Source of the DNA: Tridacna crocea | Lineage: Eukaryota; Mollusca; Bivalvia; Cardiida; Cardiidae | NCBI GenBank assembly: GCA_943736015.1 | Contig: OX031059.1 | Coordinates: 57,237,159-57,301,158 of the forward strand | Direction: 5' to 3' | Length of the DNA: 64,000 nt | Shown here: piece after piece, positions 11,416 through 23,032 of the stretch | Layout of the letters: the number at the start of each line of letters is the position of its first letter | Position numbering within the stretch: the first letter of the stretch is position 1 | The notes under the pieces: model-generated | The model's input: the letters and a program-made list of their open reading frames with translations, nothing else | Told to the model about the DNA's origin: nothing | The model's database searches: none | Position numbers and translations under genes: made by a program

Positions 11416-12239
11416 CATTGTTTAGTTAAAGCTTTGTCCTAACCAGATGACAGGACTTAAGACTTCTGTATATTTGGCCCATCATGATAAAAGGAAAAAT
11501 CGGGAATTCTGTACATCAGTTAGATGGAAACAGCAGGTGAATTTAAGCTGACAGTTCAAAAAGGATTGTGTAACAAAGTGAATGACCACTTTCAGGAAAG
11601 AAAATATTATAAATGTGAAAAGTGTGGACCCAGCCTGCACAATTTTTACAGCAGAAAATGATCATGACTGGCAGTATCTCCATTGACTTTAGTTTTTTAA
11701 AACCTTCTTTCTCAGGATTTTAAACATTCCAATTTGACCTTTATATACTAATTTTAACTTATCTAATCTGATGAAATTAAGAGTAAAAATCTACATGTAT
11801 TGATGATCATATAAATTGAAATCATTGTAGTAATAACTATTAGATAATAAGCAACTTCTCAATGTGTCAAAATTTTACTACACAATAGACAGAAATAAGG
11901 ATGGGATAGCCCTAACTGTCTTTTTATTACAAGCAAATTCTATTCTTGTTTTAGAGCTATAAAAAAAATGTCAACACCTACAAAGACCACTATGAAATCA
12001 ATGAAGAATACTGCAAAAGGCACATAATTACTGCTTTATGAAGGAGTTATTTCGATATTTTCATATATTCAGAGAAAGGTCACTTCTGAATTAAAGGTTA
12101 TCATGTGCTCATTAATTGTATGTGGCCATGCCTTGCTCTGTTTGTGAGTGTGCTAAATTTCTTTCAAAAATCTTCTCTGAAACTCTCCGATGACATAATA
12201 TCGGAAATGTAAACATTATATGTAGCAGTACATACATGT
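11416..12239. other. Non-coding stretch
   Basis: AT-rich with no recognised repeat or coding signal. Confidence 0.35.
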
Positions 12240-13065
12240 GTACTGAGATGCAGTGGTATCACATCATGTTCTCTGGTGTCCATCGTGCACTATCAGCCAT
12301 CAACTTTTACCTTTTGTACGCTCTAGACACTCCATTTTCAATTTGATAATTGTAAAACTTGGTCAGAATGTTTGTCTCAATAAAACCTCAGACAAGCTCA
12401 AAAATGGGTCATGTCAGGTCAAAAACTAGGCCACCAGGTCAAACCTTAGTAAAATCTTGTGTACACTCTACAGGCCACATTTTGAGTCCAACACTCTTGA
12501 ATGTTGGTCAGAATGTTTGTCTTGATGATATCTTGATCAATTTGTAAGTGGGTCATGTCCAGTCAAAAACTAAGACACCATATCAAATCTTAGAAAAACC
12601 TTGTGTATGCTCTAAAGGCCACATTTTCAGTCCAATACTCATGAAACTTGGTTAGAATTTTTGTCTTAGTGATATCTAAAAAATGATAGATAGTGGTTAA
12701 TTTCTGATCAAAAACTAGGTCAAATCTCAAAACCTTGTGTATGCTCTAGAGGCCACATTTGTTGTCCAAAACTCTTGAAAGTTGATCAGAATGTTGTATT
12801 GGTATCTTGAGAGAGTTTGAAAATTGGTAATATCAAATAAAAAACTAGGTCACTAGGTCAACTCTTCGAAAACCTTGTTTACTTTCTAGAGGTCTTATTT
12901 TAAATGCAATACTCATGAAACTTGGTCAGAGTGTTGGTCTTGCACCAGTTTACAAGTGGGTCATTTCGGGTCAATAATCTTGGTAGAATGAGAGTTTGAA
13001 AATGGGTCATGTTTGGTCAAAAGAATTAGGAGAGTGATTTCAAGGCCATCATGAGCCTCTTGTTG
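12240..13065 (+). mobile_element. PL-E pearl/Helentron-like element, copy 1
   Basis: Tandem units of about 140 bp, each with AACTTGGTCAGAATGTTTGTC, GTGGGTCATGTC, GTCAAAAACTAGG and CTCTAGAGGCCACATTTT. It ends GGCCATCATGAGCCTCTTGTT, the PL 3' hairpin with one mismatch. The left boundary is unclear; recognisable unit sequence begins near 12300. Confidence 0.65.
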
Positions 13066-13139
13066 AAGCATTGTTTTACTGCCAAATATGAACAAAAAAA
13101 AAACAAGCTTATGTATCTGATAGCTAGAAATGTGATTAG

Positions 13140-13345
13140 CTCAGTTCCACACAATCTCGAGTTTAAACTACCCTTACATCCTTTAAAAACATGGAGGGTG
13201 AAGTAGAAAATATTGGTAACTAGCATTTTCTCCTTCCCAAAAACGTTTTCCACCCTGCCACAGACAAAAAACCTGATTCTGCCCACATTTACATTGGCAT
13301 TTGCAACGTTTTAGATTAAGAGAACTCCAAATTTTTCTGTCATGA
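13140..13345 (+). mobile_element. TH1 MITE, diverged
   Basis: Left CCACACAATCTCGAGTTT and centre TATTGGTAACTAGC are recognisable. The left arm is heavily mutated (GGAGGGTGAAGTAG), so the hairpin is weak. Confidence 0.6.
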
Positions 13346-13857
13346 GTAAATGTTTTGTCATATGGACAGACAGAAGAGCAACTTTTTATGGAAAAGATTG
13401 ATTTATTAATCCCATAGTGTATTATTGCATTTTCAACATTAATTCAGTCATACTGCTGTGCCAATGCACCTATTCATGCTCTTCTGGAGTTTCTATTTCC
13501 TGTGCTCTGTACATTACTCTTTCCAAGTCACTTGCTGCTTTCCCAAATAACCATCATTGAAACAAATGATCAGCAGAGAAAGAGGAAGGAATCCTGTTGC
13601 AATAGATTATCATCAATCCTTGGGAATAAGTTGGCCAAACTGTTCATGGAACAGGGTTTTTAGACAGATCAGACATTCCTCTAATATTCCACATTTAATC
13701 AAGGAAAGTTTGATAGTTTGATATCAATTTGTCAATAGGTTCTTGGCATCTGCTGGAAAAAACTCCCAATATATCATCAAGAACATGAATAGGTTCCTGG
13801 CTGCATGATTGACAGGCCTCTTTTACATATCATTTAACATTTAGATTATCAAATGAA
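13346..13857. other. Non-coding stretch
   Basis: No repeat or exon recognised. Confidence 0.35.
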
Positions 13858-14303
13858 TTAACTCTTTACCAGACAACAACATTTTTGACTGGTCCAAACT
13901 GAATGTCATGTTCAGATGACAATAAGTATGGCTAAAATGATGGGGTTTGACTTGGAGTAGAAAAAGTGCAGAAAAAGGAAAATTTGCTGGTTACCAGCAT
14001 TTCCTCTGTTTCCCACAATGTTTTCATAAGACTTCTTCTTGGTCTTTAACACTTTACTGCATGACAAAATTTCAAACCTGTCCGAATGGAAAGCACTTGC
14101 TGATGACAGTTTCAAGTTGGCTCATAATGAAATTATTTTTCTTTAAATGGATAGAAAACGTTGTCGGAAAAGGTGAAAATGCTGGTAACCAGCATTTTCT
14201 CCTTTTCCCACAATGTTTTCAAAAGCCTTGTGTTTCAGGGGCTTTAAAAGTCGTCACTGTGTGGTAAAAGGGTTAAGACTCGGGATTGTGTGGTAAAGGG
14301 ATA
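13858..14303 (-). mobile_element. TH1 MITE, outer copy split by a second TH1
   Basis: Left part 13858-14045 begins TTAACTCTTTACCAGAC. After the inner copy it resumes with GACTCGGGATTGTGTGGTAAAGGG (14277-14300). The interruption falls at the TTAA that TH1 copies carry in their TTAAAAGTCGGGATTG segment. Confidence 0.85.
14046..14276 (-). mobile_element. TH1 MITE nested in TH1
   Basis: TTAA at 14046-14049 and 14273-14276. The hairpin is near perfect around GCTGGTAACCAGC. Insertion into another TH1 fixes TTAA as the duplicated target. Confidence 0.9.
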
Positions 14304-14390
14304 GATGGACACAAATGTAAGGAGTTGGAGAGTTGCTTATTAGCCAGTACATCTTGAAATCAATGTCCGAAGGTTACAAATCACCAGCCG

Positions 14391-14667
14391 ATATAGCTCA
14401 GTAGGTAGAGCGTAGGACTCGTGAACACAACGTTTCAGGTCACTACAGGTTGTGGGTTCCAATCCTCGACTGGCCAACTAAAATTACTAATAGTCTTTAG
14501 GATGAGACATAAAATCAAGGTCAGTGTGACGGTGCTATACGCCAAGCATGTTAAAGAACCAGGCGAAGCTCTCCGTAGTTTCAACCTGTATCCTTGCACT
14601 ATCCCCTGTAACAAATAACAGTCTTCTGGGGGTGTCACTCAGATGGGCAACCGGTAGCGACGATAAA
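14391..14667 (+). mobile_element. tRNA-derived SINE
   Basis: Excellent box A (TAGCTCAGTAGGTAGAGCG) and box B (GTGGGTTCCAATCCTC, about 14451). The box spacing is longer than in a real tRNA. The body holds CATGTTAAAGAACCAGGCG, a conserved central block seen in many invertebrate SINEs, and the tail is GATAAATAAA. This is not a functional tRNA gene: the arms do not pair over the full cloverleaf. It directly abuts a truncated TH1. Confidence 0.85.
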
Positions 14668-14811
14668 TAAACAGTATTTTCTCCGTTTCCCATAATATTT
14701 TCTACCCTTTCCAAGACAAATTTCAATTCTTGAGCCATACTTATGTTTTCGTCTGCAAATGCTTTCAATTTGGACTGCTCTACAAATTTGTTGTTTGGTA
14801 AAGAGTCAAAG
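14668..14811 (+). mobile_element. TH1 MITE, right half
   Basis: Begins in the right hairpin arm (CAGTATTTTCTCCGTTTCCC) and runs to TTGTTTGGTAAAGAG. The left half is absent; the SINE lies immediately upstream. Confidence 0.75.
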
Positions 14812-15167
14812 GTTAGTTGTATTGCAGCCACATTGTTGTGTCGTTTAACCTAGTTTTCCGAGTTTCACACTGGTTTTTCGTTTTTGGGAGACCTTTCCAA
14901 AGGAAACGCTCATGCAGCCACCACAGTCTGCAAGCGTCAAATCTTAAATAAGGAAAGAACAAATCAACTAACTCAATATAAGAATGATGATCCTCTATAG
15001 ATTATTTGACCCTGATTCCAAAACCAATATGCCTACAAAATCGGACTTTGTAGGTAGTCAGTCAAATCCAGTTTTGATCATAATCTTTATAATTATCATC
15101 TATAATTGTTTATGGGCACAAAAAAATATACTTCATACTACATTGTGTATTAGATATGAATCTTCAG

Positions 15168-15717
15168 TTAAAGGTGGGTATTTAGATTTTTCACATCACG
15201 CCAAATTAAAAGATATATACATCACTTAAATTTATATGAAAAAACAGTACAAATTATCAATAATTAAGAATCTTAAAATTATGAAAAAAAATTTTTTTTT
15301 GATGGTATTCCCTTAAAAGGCTATGTAGCCTCTTAAGCTAGTTTTAGATTTCGCGCCAAAAATTTAAAAAAGGATTGTGGGAATGTCAAGTGACTGGCAC
15401 GTGACTAATGACACTTAAATTTCATTACATAACAAACATGTAATTACATTCCATAATGTCTTCCTCAGACACTATGTTTTAAGCTTCGTCTGTGTATTTC
15501 TGGTATACAAATGAGCGAGTTGCTCATCTAAAAATATAGACTGTTTCCCGTCAGTGTCGATCTGGGCCATAGCAGATCTCTAATTTCTCTTGTTGTCCAA
15601 TGGTTTTCAACTTCTGGGCTTTTATGAATGAAAACTAAAAGGCTTTGGGAGAAAAAAAGGATGATTTCTTGTATTTTTGTAAAATTTTCGTCCCAAAATC
15701 TGGAGGGCCACCTTTAA
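15168..15717 (+). mobile_element. TA2 MITE, copy 1
   Basis: TTAA-AGGTGG at the left and CCACCT-TTAA at the right. The interior has the family landmarks: TTTCGCGCCAAAA (E2F-type site), GGCACGTGAC (E-box), and the ATGTCTTCCTCAGAC start of the family's short frame, which stops after eight codons here (ATGTTTTAA). Promoter-like motifs are intact in this copy. Confidence 0.85.
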
Positions 15718-16096
15718 TTAACCCTTAGACTTCTATGGATGGACAATAGAACATAAAGTGTCACTAGTAGGGGTTACTACCGATTGAACAGAACATGGAG
15801 TCTGGTCTTGGACCTATTTTAATTTTATCTGTGTTGTATCGTGAAAATATGGTCTTTACAAAGCAGCTGACTTGCAGTAGTTCAATAGGTCTCATTGTCA
15901 TCGAAAAACAAACTAAATCAGTTGTATAATAATCTAAAGGAGAAATATGTACATGTACAAAGAACATTGTAAAAATTGGTGACAGTAATTATTAAACAGT
16001 AAATGTGAACAGAAGGAATATAATTATTCAAAGATGTTTGTGTAATAATATTTTTATTTTTACATTATTTTTTTTATTTGTATAACTACTGGTGCT
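15718..16096. other. Non-coding stretch
   Basis: No gene or repeat recognised. AT-rich with T-runs near 16065. Confidence 0.35.
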
Positions 16097-16322
16097 TTAA
16101 CCAATTACCACACAATCCCGACTTTTGCTGACCCTGGGAAAGAATCCTTAAGAAAACATTGAGGGAAAAGGAGAAAATGCTGGTAATCAGCATTTTCTCC
16201 TTTTCCTTCAATGTTTTCTACCCTTCCAAAATCAAAATTCAGTTCTTGACTCACAACCATTTTGTCTGCAAATGCGTTCAATTTGGACTAGTCCAATATT
16301 TTGTTGTTAGGTAAAGAGTTAA
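16097..16322 (+). mobile_element. TH1 MITE, full length
   Basis: TTAA on both sides. The left end is CCAATTACCACACAATCCC. Hairpin GCTGGTAATCAGC with good arms, though the outer part ends TTCCTTCAATG matched to CATTGAGGGAA, a matched change in both arms. Confidence 0.9.
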
Positions 16323-16400
16323 ATAATTTGTTATGTGTTAGTTTGCAGTCAGAATGCAGTGTGATCTTGTGTTCTAAATTGTCTGATAAACTTTCACTAA

Positions 16401-16482
16401 CACCAAAACAAAACTTTATTAACAAAACTTGGTTTGTACTTTTGACTGAATACATGTATTAGATTTCTGACACAGTATTATT
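16401..16482 (+). repeat. Left copy of near-identical 82-bp inverted repeat
   Basis: The reverse complement of 23761-23843, with only one or two differences by eye. See the partner entry. Confidence 0.8.
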
Positions 16483-16889
16483 AAAAAAATCGAATATTAT
16501 TAGAAAGGGAGGAAAAATGCTAGTGTTCAGCATATCATTCTTTTTTTTTTGACCCGGAGCCTCCTCCTCAGCGTCGGCTAGCAGAAGCAGTACCAAATCT
16601 TCTGCAATGGATCGGTGCCAAAGACCGAGTAGGGCGCTCGTATAGCGTATACTTAATACAGTATACAGTATAGTTCAATGTGATCGCAGCCTGAGACACA
16701 AATCAAAATAGATGTATACTATGGCCTTTAAAAATGGACTCCATATTAATAAAAGATATTGAAGAAATTAACATGTAAAAGTGATTTCTTTGTCATACAA
16801 TTTGCATTACTTATAATTCCTAAGATAAATGACTAATATCAATATGTTTTACCAACTGACAAGTCAGTAAAAGCTAAAATGCAAACATC
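16483..16889. other. Non-coding stretch with a shared TE end
   Basis: The motif TATAGTTCAATGTGATCGCAGCCT (only its last 15 bases are exact) near 16668-16690 recurs near 24110-24134. It looks like the terminus of an interspersed element. No gene seen. Confidence 0.35.
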
Positions 16890-16980
16890 TAGTTTTCCTA
16901 GTCACTTCTTTTCCCGCAATGTTTTCCAAAGGACTCCTTCTATTGGTTGTTAATAATCAGGGTTTTGTGGTAGAGGATTA
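16890..16980 (-). mobile_element. TH1 MITE fragment
   Basis: Right arm CTTCTTTTCCCGCAATGTTT and right terminal part GGGTTTTGTGGTAGAGG only. Confidence 0.5.
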
Positions 16981-17194
16981 CATAGCCAAAAGGAGAGTTT
17001 CCTTGTTATTTATTCGAAACAGATTTTGCAAATGAAAAAATTCTGGATAATTATTTGAAAATCGGTGCCAGCTCAGAAAAATCTATTTTCTCCCAATGCA
17101 CTGCAAAACTAATGGATTTCCCTTGTATTTTGAATGAGCATAATAGTGCAGACATCTTGAAAAATGTTGTAAATAATAAAAAACTTAGTCAACA

Positions 17195-17257
17195 CCCTTT
17201 ACCAAACAATCCCTGGTTTTTATGGCCCTAAGAAAGCCGCCTTTTGAAAACAGTGTA
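17195..17257 (+). mobile_element. TH1 MITE, left end only
   Basis: CCCTTTACCAAACAATCCC through CTTTTGAAAACAGTG. The hairpin and right end are missing apart from a TAACCAGCATTTT remnant at about 17453, on the other side of the CAGT-end element. Confidence 0.65.
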
Positions 17258-17267
17258 TCTTATAATA

Positions 17268-17446
17268 CAGTACAACCTGTATTCAGAGACCACTCAAGGG
17301 AAGTACTAAAATGGGTCTCTTACAGTAGGTGGTCTTTAAATACAGGTTACTTTAGGCTAATGTAAGAAGGGTTGTTGTAGCAGAACAGTGGTGTCTTAAA
17401 GCAGGTGGTCTCTTAATACAGGTAGTCCCTAACACAGGTTTAACTG
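17268..17446. mobile_element. CAGT-end MITE
   Basis: Terminal inverted repeats CAGTACAACCTGT and ACAGGTTTAACTG. The interior repeats GGTGGTCTCTTAATACAGGT-type sequence. It sits inside a broken TH1. The superfamily is not assigned. Confidence 0.6.
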
Positions 17447-20071
17447 TAGTTGTAACCAGCATTTTTAGCTCACCTGAGCACAACGTGCTCAAGGAGAGCT
17501 TTTAGGGTCACTGGGTGTCTGTCGTCCGTCGTCAACAATTCTTTAAACATCAACTCCTTCTAAACCGCTGGGCGGATTTGGACCAAACTTGGCAGGAATG
17601 TTCCTTGGGAGGTCCTCTTTAAAAATTATTCACAGAATTTGATTCCATCAAAAACTCTGGTTGCCATGGCAACCAAATGGAATTTTTTAGCAAATTCTTT
17701 AAAAATCTTCTCCTCTGAAACCACTGGTCAGATTTTGAAATAATTTCACAGATATGTTCCTTGGATGACCCTTTTCAAAAATTGTTCGTGAAATTTTGAT
17801 TCGTCAAAAAATGTGGCTCTGATGAATGGGGGCTTCTTGCACTATACAGAAATGAAGGAATTCTTTAAAAACCTTCTCCTCTGAAACCGCTGATCAGATT
17901 TTGAAATAATTTCACAGATATGTTCCTTGGGTGACCCTTTTCAAAATTTGTTCGTGAAATTTTGATCCGTCAAAAAATGTGGCTCTGGTGAATGGGGGCT
18001 TCTTGCACTATACAGAAATGAAGGAATTCTTAAAAAATCTTCTTCTCTGAAACCGCTAGTCAGATTTTGAAATGAATTCACAGAGTTGTTCCTTGGGTTA
18101 CCCTTTTCAAAAATTGTTCGCGAAATTTTGATTGGTCAAGAAACATGGCTCTGGTGAATGGGGGCTACTTGCACTATACAGAAATGAAGAAATTCTTGAA
18201 AAATTATTCTTCTCTGAAATGGCTGGGCAAATTTTGAAATAATTTCACAGAGATGTTCCTTGGGTGACCCTTTTCTAAAATTGTTCACGAAATTTTGATT
18301 GGCCAAGAAAAACGGCTCTAGTGAATGGGGGCTACTTGCACTATATGGAAATGAAGAAATTCTTTAAAATTCTTCTTCTCTGAAACCCGTGGTCAGATTT
18401 TGAAATAATCTGACAGAGATGTTCCTTGGGTGACCCTTTCCAAAAGCTGTACATATGATTTTGATCCGTCTAGAAACATGGCTCTTGTGAATGGGGGCTA
18501 CTTGCACTATACGGACATGATGAAATTCTTTAAAATTCTTTCTCTGAAACCCCTGGTCAGATTTTGAAATAATTTCAGAGAGATGTTCCTTGGGTGACCC
18601 TTTTCAAAACTTGTTCGTAAATTTTGATCCATCAAGAAACGTGGCTCTCGTGGATGGGGGCTACTTGCTCTTACGCAGAAATGAAGAATTCTTAAAAATT
18701 CTTCTTTTTGAAACTGATGGTCAGATTTCGAAATGACTTTTACAGGTGACCTTTTGAAAATTGCTTGGCAAAATTATAAATTTGGTTCCAATGTTTCAAT
18801 ACCTCAAAAAAAAAAAAATCGAGGGCTCAACGCAAAACTATTCTAACTCACTTTTTGTCAAAAATTGGGTTTTTTTTGCATTTATTGGATTAAAATGGTA
18901 CGATACACATTATGTTAAAATATTGCAGTGATACTCCAAGTATTTTTGGAGATATTTAATTTTTTAAAAGATATTCCATCTCCAAATCGGGATATTCTTC
19001 ATGCAAAACTATTCTAACTCAAGTTAGCATAGTTTTGCTCTAAAATCCAGCATGAAACGTTCAAATTCAAAGTGCAAAACTATTCTATCTTCATTTTTAG
19101 GTTTTGATTACATCTAAAATCTTGCTTCTGATTTCATAATACTTTTCTTAAACTGTGTAGCTATTCTACCTGACCTTTATCTAAGCCTTTGGTGAGAAAG
19201 ATTTAACAAATAATGGAGAAAAGTTGTACACTTTGATACTCTTTGCTTTGACTTAAACTTATTTAACGAAGTGGCCATTTTGCATTACTATAAGATTAAT
19301 TTTATAATCAACATTAGGTAAAGATCCTCTACTAGATGTGTTTGACTCCTTTTTATTCATCTTGCTAATCAATTCACCATACAATCAATGTTAAATGTTA
19401 CACCTGGTCCAGTTATTTCAACATAAACTCAGGCCTTGAACAAGATTCTTTGCTGTTTGGTATTGTTTTCAATAATCCTGATACATCTTGTTTCAAAGAT
19501 CATTGCAGTCACCTGTATGCTGCCTTTGATTAATGTGTTTATTTGAAGCCACATTTATTAATACGGCCCTTGAACATCACTTAAAAGTTTGGAAAACTAC
19601 TAAATCTTTCGTTGTCAAAATGTGGCAAAAGCAATGACAAGATGAATATAAGTGGGCCACACTCTTGTCTGGTTATAAAGGAACCAGTTTGTGAGCTCAG
19701 ATGTCTCAGATCAAACTTTCTGCATGTGCAGACTATTCTTAGTCTTTGCATTTTCACACCATGCTATAATTTCATAATTAACTATGTGAGCAGTCATTGA
19801 TTCTGCTCTGCAGCTGGTATTTTTAATGATGTTTTATAAATTTAATTAGTTGAATCCATTAGACCAATGCAACTGAAATCCCTGTATAAATTTATTCCCA
19901 CCTGAAATGTTTATTTAAAATCTTTGAAACATTTGATTTGATGGTCACTATAGATTGACATAATTGGCTTATAATTATATGAATATTAACACACAAAAAT
20001 TTTCTGAAGAAAATCATCAAATAAATACTAATATCCACTTTCTAGTATTATTTACAAATATACATCAACTC

Positions 20072-20617
20072 TTAAAGGTGGCCCTTCAGAATTTGGGACG
20101 AAAATTTTACAAAAATACAAAAATATTATCCTTATACTCCCAAAGCCTTATAATCGTCATTCATAAAACCCCAGTAGTCGAAAACCATCCGACAGCACAA
20201 GAAATTAGAGATTTACTACGACCAAGGTCGACATCGACGGGAAACACATTCTATTTTTACATGAACAACTCGCTCATTTACATACTGGAAATACACAGAC
20301 AAAGCTTGAAACATAGCGTCCGAAGAAGATATTATGAAAAATGATTACATGTTTGTTATGTAATGGAATTTAAGCGTCATTAGTCACGTGTCAGTCACTT
20401 AACATTCCCAGAATGCATTTTTTTATTTTTGGCGCGAAATCTAAAAATAGCTTAAGAGGCTACGTAGCCTTTTAAGGAAATACCATCAAAAACAATTTTT
20501 TGGGTAATTTTACGATTCTTAATTATTGATGATTTGTATTGTTTTTCATATTAATTTCAGTGATATATATATTTTTTGATTTGGTGTGATGTGAAAATTC
20601 TAAGTACCCACCTTTGA
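20072..20617 (-). mobile_element. TA2 MITE, copy 2, nested
   Basis: TTAA-AGGTGG at the left, CCACCT-TTGA at the right. It lies inside the 4.9-kb transposon, which lies inside PL-B copy 2. On the minus strand the E2F-type site (TTTCGCGCCAAAA) and the CACGTG E-box are intact. The family's short frame has ATA in place of the start codon. The 126-codon frame at 19964-20344 is antisense to it and spurious. Confidence 0.85.
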
Positions 20618-23016
20618 GAATGTTATAGCCAAAATTATTTTTTATCCTTAAATGCTTAAATTTGATGCCAATCACATATATTTCAAATAATATATACATG
20701 ACCTTTGTAGCTGAATTTGAATCCCTAATAGTGCGGGACAACTCAAAAGGTCTATGAGGAACAAAACTTAACATTGTTTAAGCTTCTTGTATTCTCTTTT
20801 ATTACAAAATACGATTTTACAAAAAATGTTAAAGTATTCAATAAGGTTAGGTACTTTTCAGTTCTTTCCTTCAGATAATGTTAAAAAAATTGGATAACCA
20901 AAAAATTACTTGAGGTGATGCTTGTATCTAAAATGATGTAAATTTGTTTAAAAGAAACTTGGCACACTGACTAGCACAGTTTTGGGCTAAATCAGCACTG
21001 GCATTCTTTTTAGATACTGATATAGCAAAATTCAGTTAGGTAGACCTAAACAAAAAAACCTGGATGGTAATGCATCAATTAGCTGAGTTTATAGGAGCTA
21101 ATTTGAAAATTGCAACATTTTCATGGGCTGCATTCAAATCTATTGTTTCATAATGATGGTATGTATAGGTTTCAAAAGCTTGACTTGAATATAGTCAACT
21201 GCTGAAGGTGGACCCATTATGAATAGTTAAACATGTGATCACCAAAAGGCTGGGACTGGAAGGTGCTCGTATTTGACTTAATCGGACACAACTTGAGCAA
21301 TTTTGATCATCTGACATTTGACAATGATACATACCCATATTACACTGTAAGTATGGACTTTATGATTCCATGACAAGAAACAGGCTACAACAAATATAGA
21401 AGACAGGACTCTTATGTTAGGACTGTTTTTGAATTACCATACAACATACCTCTGACTGAGAGCATTTACAGATGACATATTAAATGTGGTTCTCTTGATG
21501 GGATAATGTCTGTGAAAGGATAGAATACTGTATTGGAAAAGTAGATGATTGTTTTCTACTGCATTCTGCATCAAGGGTTCTACATTATGACAATGTTTGG
21601 TAGAGGGCTACCAAAGACATGCTACATACTGCTACATACATGTATCAAAGTTGTAGGTCTGGTGGTTAGGGACAAGGTACCCAAGTTTTTGAATACTGAA
21701 CTCTATCTTAAACAACTGAATCCAGGACCAGGCCATCCTTGGAATTATTTTGGACAATTTAATTTGAGGATAGTAAGATGATATTACAGGACTTATATGA
21801 ACTAACTGGGCTTCTTGGTTTCAGCAAAGTGTTAGAGTAACTTTCCCCAAAAGGAACACTTATTCAAAATGTGTAGCTCTCCCCATGCACAGACTTTGGA
21901 CAACACTCAAATAATACTATTTGACAATACTACTAATAAAAATTATTAACTCAAATATCAGCTCAACAGTTTTTTATGGTTTCAGAAAAGATAATTCATA
22001 GACTCTTTCTAAAACATATGACCATAGGGCAGTACCATGTCTACCTCTAAAGACTCACTTTGAACTGTGTAGTTTACCACAAGCATTAAAATTTGCCATG
22101 TACAAGACATTGTACATCTAGGCTCTCTGGTTCAAGACAAGGGCATCTTTACATTTCTCTTTGTGTATCTACAATTTATTGCCTCCCTCACTTTAAAATA
22201 ATAGGTCAATTTAATTTTGATTTTGATCACTTGAACAATCTTTATACTATCACTGGTGCTGTTTATGCCTCTGCTTTTGGGTGATTTCTTGAGTTAGCTT
22301 GTAACTTTTGGTAATGTTGATCACATTCAGGTGGCACTGGCCAGACCTTTCCAGAAACCTATTGCTCCCAAATATAGGGGAGATAATGGAATTTGATCCA
22401 TGTTCTTTGAAAATGATGACAAGCAACTAACTTTGGGTGATCATAATAGCTCAGTTTGAGCAGTTGATGCTATGTTACACATGAGACCATTACCATCTTG
22501 TTATGATAGATGTTTCAGATTTCTGAAATCTTTAAAAGAAAGGAATAATAAAAAGCCATCATGTTAAATTCTTACAATGTTGATACAGAAAAGCAAAAGC
22601 TTTTCTAGGAAGAGCTCAGAACACTCTGTATAAATCATAAAGATTTGAATATCTGGTAATATTGTTTTACAGTATAGCCCCGCCTAAAACATTCACTTGG
22701 TGTATTGTCTTAGAATGATCCAGTCTGTTGTGAGTCCAAAAAAGCAATTTAAAACAGCTTTCTGATGATCAACCACCTGTCATTAGTGGGAAATATAATG
22801 ATTTAATATCCATCCGCAAATATGGTCTTTCAAAGAATCCAACTGGTATTTCATTTTCTTTCATACCAGCAGGATGACTATGGGGACAATTTGACAATAC
22901 AGGTGGAACAACTTTTACTGCTCACAATTATACACATAAGATTTACCAACTATGACTCTATAAAATAACGAATTTCATCCTTGTGTCATCTGTTTATCAT
23001 GTTTGGTAACAATCAT
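20618..23016. other. Interior of the 4.9-kb transposon
   Basis: About 2.4 kb of AT-rich sequence without an intact frame. Translation on the plus strand around 22020-22120 and 22780-22950 gives protein-like stretches broken by stops (for example LPQALKFAMYKTL and GGTTFTAHNYTHK). This could be a decayed internal gene, but I cannot assign it to a family. Confidence 0.3.
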
Positions 23017-23032
23017 GGGGGGGGGGGGGGGG
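23017..23032 (+). repeat. Poly-G run (16 G)
   Basis: Uninterrupted G run between AATCAT and TGATCACG, inside the 4.9-kb transposon. Confidence 0.9.

Noticed and set aside
14391..14475. tRNA gene
   Set aside because: Boxes A and B are good, but their spacing and arms do not give a cloverleaf and SINE body sequence follows.
19964..20344. 126-codon open frame inside the 4.9-kb transposon
   Set aside because: It is antisense to TA2 copy 2; the homologous region in the other TA2 copies does not conserve it.
22020..22950. Decayed DNA-polymerase-like or transposase gene in the 4.9-kb element
   Set aside because: A few motif-like words (LPLKT, TFTAHNY) occur, but in an order that fits no family I know and with many stops; too weak to name.
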